From contig JAOZOU010000003.1 of the NCBI GenBank assembly GCA_029933125.1, positions 1-64,000 of the forward strand: DNA of 64,000 nucleotides. The letters are read 5' to 3'. The DNA comes from a bacterium. GTDB taxonomy: Bacteria > Arandabacterota > Arandabacteria > Arandabacterales > Arandabacteraceae. The translations under genes were made by a program, and so were the position numbers. How positions within the stretch are numbered: position 1 is the stretch's first letter; every line of letters starts with the position of its first letter. Of the stretch, positions 59,701 through 64,000 are shown piece after piece. The notes below the pieces were generated by a model. It did not search any database. It saw nothing but the letters and a program-made list of their open reading frames with translations, and had not been told where the DNA came from.

Positions 59701-61497
59701 TTGATAAGCGATGGTGGTAGCGCAATCTTGTTTCGACTAAGGATGACCATAATCATCCTGATCGGGCTGCTAGCTTTACTTGTGGGTAGGATTTTTGAGC
59801 TCCAGATCATCCAGGGAGCTGAGCATCGCAAGAACTCGGAGAAGTACTACATAGTTCCGGCTGAGATCAAAGCCCCAAGGGGTGATATTGTTGATTGCAA
59901 TGGTAGTCTAATTGCAGGGTCACGCCAGGCATTCTCCATCTGCGGTATTCCACGTAGCCTGCTGCATCGCAGGGATGAAATTGATGTCCTGAGCAGGATT
60001 CTCGGTGTCGAAGAGGATTTCATAAGAAACAGGCTTAAGCTGTCATCCTGCTCTTACAGGCCAACGGTGATCGTTCGTGATGTGGATTTTGGAACAGTCA
60101 GTATGGTCGAGGAAATGTTTAATCTCTTGCCAGATGTGCTAGTTGTTGCTGAGCCAATACGATTCTATCCTCTGGCGAGGCTTGCAAGTCATGTTGTGGG
60201 CTATGTCGGTGAAGTCACTCAGGAGGATATTGCCAAAGGCAAGGGCTATGATGTGGGTGACCTCATTGGTAAGACAGGTATCGAGAAGGAATACGAAAAT
60301 TATCTAAAGGGTCAGGATGGTCTAAGGTATCTCATGTTCAATCCGAGCGGTGGCTCAGGTCCAGTTGAATACGAGAGAGAGGATTCGAGGCCCCCGAGAA
60401 AGGGTAGGAAGATTGAGCTTACCATCGATATGGAGCTTCAGAAGTACGCATCTGAGCTGCTCGAAGACAGGTGTGGGGCAGTAATTGCAATAAGTACAGA
60501 GTCAGGGAACATTATTTTGGTGGCTAGCAGCCCGGGTTTTGACCCCAATCGCTTTGCAACAGGTATCTCAAGTTCTGACTGGCAAGAGATTGTGGAGGAT
60601 CATGACAATCCTCTTTTGAACAGAGCCATCCAGAGCACATATCCTCCGGGTTCGATTTTCAAAATTGTTACTGCAGGCATTGGGCTTGAGGAAGGGGTCG
60701 TAACGGAAGGGAGCAGATTCAAGCCCTGCAGCGGAAGTTACAGATTTGGCAATAGAACATTTGCATGCTGGAAACGGCAAGGTCACGGGTCACTCGATCT
60801 TGTGGGTGCAATAGCTGTCTCATGTGATGTCTACTTCTATCAGCTGGGCGAACACCTCGCACTTGAGTTGTTTGATCGCTACGCAGAAAGGTGGAAAATC
60901 AATACCAAGACAGGAATAGATCTTCCAGGTGAGCTAAGTGGTTTCGTACCCAAGCCTTCCGACTACGATCGCCTATATGGGAAGGGACAATGGACAAGAG
61001 GTGTCCAGCTCAATCTTGCTATCGGACAGGGGGAGCTTCTTCTCACCCCCATTGAGATTTGCTGCTTTATCGCTGCAATTGCCAATGGCGGTTATTACTA
61101 CAAGCCTCATTGTCTGGAGAGAATACAAGGGCTTGGGGACTGGGTGGTTAAGAAACCTGAACGCATTGACCTTCCGATATCCTCCTCGACAATAGATGTT
61201 CTCAGGAAGGCTATGCTTCAAGTGGTAGAGAGACCCCATGGAACAGGGAGTGCGGCAAGGATTGCGGGTATCAAGGTTGCCGGAAAGACAGGGACAGCCC
61301 AGAATCCTCATGGCAAGGATCATGCTTCATTCGTATGTTTTGCTCCTTATGATGATCCTTTGATTGTGCTCTATGTGATTGTTGAGAACTCGGGTCACGG
61401 TGGGGAAATTGCAGCACCTATAGCAGGGAAGATTCTCCGCAGGATACTCGAGCGCCACTATGGGCTTACGCTTGCATGCCAGGATAAGGGCAAATGA
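59701..61497 (+). CDS. mrdA: Penicillin-binding protein 2 (elongation transpeptidase)
   Basis: 598 residues; cross-links peptidoglycan during elongation together with RodA. An N-terminal membrane anchor, a pedestal domain with APRGDIVDCNG, then the transpeptidase: SxxK as PPGSIFK (Ser318), the SxN-position motif as SCD in AVSCDVYFYQL, and KTG in VAGKTGTAQ. TTG start at 59701 with AGGAGG 10 bases upstream. Overlaps rodA by ATGA. Confidence 0.96.
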   Translation: MISDGGSAILFRLRMTIIILIGLLALLVGRIFELQIIQGAEHRKNSEKYYIVPAEIKAPRGDIVDCNGSLIAGSRQAFSICGIPRSLLHRRDEIDVLSRILGVEEDFIRNRLKLSSCSYRPTVIVRDVDFGTVSMVEEMFNLLPDVLVVAEPIRFYPLARLASHVVGYVGEVTQEDIAKGKGYDVGDLIGKTGIEKEYENYLKGQDGLRYLMFNPSGGSGPVEYEREDSRPPRKGRKIELTIDMELQKYASELLEDRCGAVIAISTESGNIILVASSPGFDPNRFATGISSSDWQEIVEDHDNPLLNRAIQSTYPPGSIFKIVTAGIGLEEGVVTEGSRFKPCSGSYRFGNRTFACWKRQGHGSLDLVGAIAVSCDVYFYQLGEHLALELFDRYAERWKINTKTGIDLPGELSGFVPKPSDYDRLYGKGQWTRGVQLNLAIGQGELLLTPIEICCFIAAIANGGYYYKPHCLERIQGLGDWVVKKPERIDLPISSSTIDVLRKAMLQVVERPHGTGSAARIAGIKVAGKTGTAQNPHGKDHASFVCFAPYDDPLIVLYVIVENSGHGGEIAAPIAGKILRRILERHYGLTLACQDKGK

Positions 61498-62687
61498 GGA
61501 AGACTGAACAAACCATTCTCATCATCATGATCATTCTCTGCGGTCTCGGGGTTCTGAGCATCTATAGCAGCACACGTGATTCCGCTGGATATGGCTACGC
61601 TATAAGGCAGGTCATTTGGATCGCCCTCGGTTTTGCTCTTATGTTGCTTGTTCGCAAGATCCATATTAGAACGCTTATGGCTTTTGCTCTACCCTTCTAC
61701 GGCATAACGGTAGTTTTACTTGGTCTTGTTCTTGTGGTTGGAACTGGTCCCTTTGCTACCAAGAGGTGGTTTGACCTCGGGTTCATGAGATTTCAGCCTT
61801 CAGAGGTCGCCAAAATTGGATTGGTCATGATGCTAGCTCGCTACCTTTCCGATATAAGAGGTTTTTCCTTGGGGACAATTCTTAAAGTCTTCGCCATGGC
61901 GCTCATCCCTGCGGTTCTTGTTCTCTTTGAGCCTGACCTCGGCACAGCCGTAGTCTTGGGGATTATCGCTTTTCCTATGCTCTTTGCTGCAGGACTGGAC
62001 TGGATCCATGTTATTTTCCTGGCGAGTCCTTTTATTGCTCTTGCCTGCTCAAGCCGTCTGGCTGCCTGGATAGTTTTTGCAGGCCTGCTGGTTATCCTCC
62101 TGATTTTTGGAAGATTCAGGGTTTGGCTCGTCTCTTTAGTACTCGCTATCAATGTAGGCGTCTATGCGATTGCTCCATTCGCATGGGAGAATCTGGCGCA
62201 ATATCAGCGGGATCGTCTCATAGCCTTTGTCAGGCCCGATAAAGATGTTCTGGGGGCAGGTTTTCAGACAACACAATCAATGATAGCTATCGGTTCAGGT
62301 GGCATAGCTGGCAAAGGTCTTTTCAAAGGCACTCAGAAAGCCCTAGGGCTTATTCCTGAACAGCATACAGACTTCATCTTCTCGGTGATCGGTGAAGAAA
62401 TGGGTTTCGTTGGGAGTTTGGGAGTTATACTTCTTCTGGGCTTTCTGCTTACGAAGTTCCTTAGGCTTGCCTCTGAACTCAGAGACAAGTTCTCGATCTT
62501 CTTCTGCTTTGGCTTTACAACTCTTCTAATTGTTCAGATGTTTATCAACATAGGGATGACACTTCGAATTATGCCAGTCACTGGCCTGCCTTTACCATTG
62601 TTAAGCTATGGAGGATCACATATGCTCATGCTGTGGCTAGCATGTGGTATTATCTTTGCAGCCTACAGAACAAGGCTGGAATACTAG
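61494..62687 (+). CDS. rodA: Peptidoglycan glycosyltransferase RodA
   Basis: SEDS-family polymerase of 397 residues with about ten helices, partner of PBP2. Motifs: RWFDLGFMRFQPSEVAKIG, the catalytic Asp region LFEPDLGTAVVLG, and QSMIAIGSGGIAGKGLFKGTQ, then LPEQ-like LIPEQHTDFIFSVIGEE. Start overlaps mrdA. Confidence 0.96.
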   Translation: MRKTEQTILIIMIILCGLGVLSIYSSTRDSAGYGYAIRQVIWIALGFALMLLVRKIHIRTLMAFALPFYGITVVLLGLVLVVGTGPFATKRWFDLGFMRFQPSEVAKIGLVMMLARYLSDIRGFSLGTILKVFAMALIPAVLVLFEPDLGTAVVLGIIAFPMLFAAGLDWIHVIFLASPFIALACSSRLAAWIVFAGLLVILLIFGRFRVWLVSLVLAINVGVYAIAPFAWENLAQYQRDRLIAFVRPDKDVLGAGFQTTQSMIAIGSGGIAGKGLFKGTQKALGLIPEQHTDFIFSVIGEEMGFVGSLGVILLLGFLLTKFLRLASELRDKFSIFFCFGFTTLLIVQMFINIGMTLRIMPVTGLPLPLLSYGGSHMLMLWLACGIIFAAYRTRLEY

Positions 62688-62696
62688 GAGGCAGCG

Positions 62697-63476
62697 ATGC
62701 ATAGAACACTTTTTGATATCGGTCCTTTCAGCATTCACCTTTATGGTGTGATGCTCGCTATAGCTTTCTGGCTGGGTATTGAACTTTCGGCCCGACTTGC
62801 CAGGGAGCGTGGTATAGATCCAACCCACATCATAGATCTTGGAATAGTCATTCTCATATCATCGGTGGTGGGGGCACGTCTGCTTTTTGTCTTTACTCAT
62901 CTTTCAGACTATGAGAACGATTTCCTCGGTGTTTTCAAGATATGGGAAGGAGGCTTAAGCTTTTACGGTGGCTTAGCAGCTGGAATAGTCTTCGGAATTG
63001 GCTTCATCGTGAAACGCGATCTACCGGTCGGCAAGGTCACCGACATTATAGCACCGCAAATTGCTCTCGGAATATCAATTGCTCGGATAGGTTGCTTCCT
63101 CAACGGATGCTGCTTTGGTAAGGAATGCAATCTGCCATGGGGCTTAACTTTTCCACCGGATTCACAAGCAGGATGGACGATGGGCCATGTGAAGATTCAT
63201 CCAACCCAACTCTATGCCGTCGTTGCCAACTTTGCCATCTTTCTTTTCCTCAGGCATCTCTTGAGGAAAAACTCGGCATCAGGAAGTGTTTTTTACTCTT
63301 TGCTCATACTTTATGGATTATGGCGCCTCAGTGTAGACTTTGTGCGCTACCATGAACCTAACATGTATGTGGGAGCCTTGGGCAACGGCATAACCTGGAC
63401 ACAGCTAATTAGTCTTGTGATTGTGATCATTGGCATTGTGAAACTCTTGAGGTTGAGAAAGCGTGAATCCGAATAG
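62697..63476 (+). CDS. lgt: Prolipoprotein diacylglyceryl transferase
   Basis: First step of lipoprotein maturation; 259 residues with seven helices. EGGLSFYGGLAAGI and the Lgt signature ARIGCFLNGCCFGKEC are present, with WRLSVDFVRYHEP near the C-terminus. AGGAGG precedes the ATG. Together with lnt it serves the lipoproteins predicted here. Overlaps comF by 14 bases. Confidence 0.95.
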   Translation: MHRTLFDIGPFSIHLYGVMLAIAFWLGIELSARLARERGIDPTHIIDLGIVILISSVVGARLLFVFTHLSDYENDFLGVFKIWEGGLSFYGGLAAGIVFGIGFIVKRDLPVGKVTDIIAPQIALGISIARIGCFLNGCCFGKECNLPWGLTFPPDSQAGWTMGHVKIHPTQLYAVVANFAIFLFLRHLLRKNSASGSVFYSLLILYGLWRLSVDFVRYHEPNMYVGALGNGITWTQLISLVIVIIGIVKLLRLRKRESE

Positions 63477-64000
63477 ATCTCAAAATCTTCCCGGGGTTTA
63501 CCTGTTGAAGGCGATCTATGCTCTCTTCATGCCTCCCTTGTGCATTGGCTGCGGCAACGAGCTATCGCTTAACGAAAAGTGGCTTTGCAGGCGATGTTTG
63601 CAAGAGCTATTTCTTACCTCCCATACGTCTGTAAGATTCTTAAAGGTTGGCTCATGTAACATCGATGTGCATTATGCACTTGACTACACTTATCTTGTCT
63701 CAAGACTGATAGCGACCTTCAAGTATCACGATCGACCAGGTCTTGCTGGATTGCTCGCCAGGATTGTAGTGATGAGACTCAAAGGATTCCTCATGGGCAA
63801 CCTCATTCTTGTATCTGTACCTATGTGTGGGGCAAAACTCAGGGAAAGAGGTTACAATCAAAGCGATCTCTTATGCAGAGAGATAGCAGAGCTCAGTGGG
63901 CTTCGTCAGGTTCCTAATGCGCTCAAGAAGCTCTCTTCTACATCTTCCCAGGCGGGACTGCCTCGAAGTGAAAGGATGAGGAATCTCATGGGGAAAATCA
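63463..64000 (+). CDS. comF: ComF-family phosphoribosyltransferase-like protein, 3' end beyond the window
   Basis: At least 179 codons from the GTG at 63463, open to the window edge. A Cys4 zinc motif near residue 27 (CIGCGNEL, then CRRC) is followed by a PRTase-like region, with the family signature KLRERGYNQSDLL near residue 127. ComF is associated with DNA uptake in competent bacteria, but homologues are universal and their general role is unclear. The start lies within lgt, with GAGG ~10 bases upstream. The PRPP-loop is not yet reached. Confidence 0.88.
   Translation, partial: MNPNRSQNLPGVYLLKAIYALFMPPLCIGCGNELSLNEKWLCRRCLQELFLTSHTSVRFLKVGSCNIDVHYALDYTYLVSRLIATFKYHDRPGLAGLLARIVVMRLKGFLMGNLILVSVPMCGAKLRERGYNQSDLLCREIAELSGLRQVPNALKKLSSTSSQAGLPRSERMRNLMGKI

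Noticed and set aside
1-64000. tRNA, rRNA, tmRNA, RNase P RNA, CRISPR arrays, insertion sequences and attachment sites
   Set aside because: Both strands were read for the conserved T-loop, core RNA motifs, regular repeat-spacer arrays and transposase-like products; none was seen by eye. A tRNAscan/Infernal run would settle it.

Overview
The window looks like a chromosome segment from a strictly anaerobic, two-membrane bacterium, probably an uncultured lineage of or near the FCB group. This is inferred from gene content, not from a marker gene. The evidence is: a large secreted protein ending in a FlgD-like/Por-type C-terminal domain; an anaerobic (class III) ribonucleotide reductase with NrdR; a complete Rnf complex; a heterodisulfide-reductase/Flx electron-bifurcation cluster; menaquinone prenylation and polyprenyl synthesis genes; and Lnt and Lgt for lipoproteins. 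Almost everything lies on the + strand in tightly packed runs. Overlapping stop/start codons (ATGA, GTGA, TTGA) are common, and TTG and GTG starts are frequent. I saw no rRNA, tRNA, CRISPR array, insertion sequence or prophage.

Layout. 1-3 kb: a secreted repeat protein with its own promoter and terminator, then a small lipoprotein behind a structured leader RNA. 3-6.7 kb: a large TPR-linked sigma-54 activator and, on the opposite strand, an orphan DNA methyltransferase. 6.8-14.2 kb: a LarA-type racemase, an NlpC/P60 lipoprotein, purD-purE, a CDF metal transporter, an AzgA-type purine permease, a threonylcarbamoyl-AMP synthase, an arginine-phosphatase-like protein and a dCMP deaminase. 14.3-25.4 kb: nrdR-nrdD-redoxin-nrdG running without an obvious break into rnfC-D-G-E-A, an extra lipoprotein, rnfB and tatC. 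25.5-32 kb: hdrC-hdrB-hdrA followed by MvhD/FlxD and three Flx-like subunits. 32-36.3 kb: menA, a polyprenyl diphosphate synthase, ApbE and three small membrane proteins commonly linked to Rnf. 36.3-40.7 kb: rsfS, an atypical argS, a zinc-ribbon protein and a membrane glycosyltransferase. 40.7-41.3 kb: the only long gene-free stretch, with a terminator, palindromes and paired direct repeats. 41.3-48.3 kb: an unknown conserved-looking protein, purM, a sensorless sigma-54 activator, lnt, asd, an ECF-T protein and truA. 48.3-56.6 kb: a transaldolase, an HtrA protease and purB-purL-purQ-purS(x2)-purF. 56.7-64 kb: radC, mreB-C-D, PBP2, rodA, lgt and the start of comF.

How the genes fit together. 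The Hdr/Flx proteins probably oxidise NADH, reducing ferredoxin and a disulfide. Rnf can then couple ferredoxin oxidation to ion pumping. ApbE would attach the covalent FMN groups of RnfD and RnfG. Most of the de novo purine pathway is present in three separate clusters. The 3' end carries a classical rod-shape/envelope cluster. The most unusual items are: an ArgRS whose HIGH-type motif has lost both histidines and which carries a large insertion; a PurS that appears to be two PurS domains in one chain; a cysteine-containing insertion in RnfG; a lipoprotein embedded in the rnf operon; a redoxin between nrdD and nrdG under paired NrdR boxes; and the structured leader near 2.6 kb.
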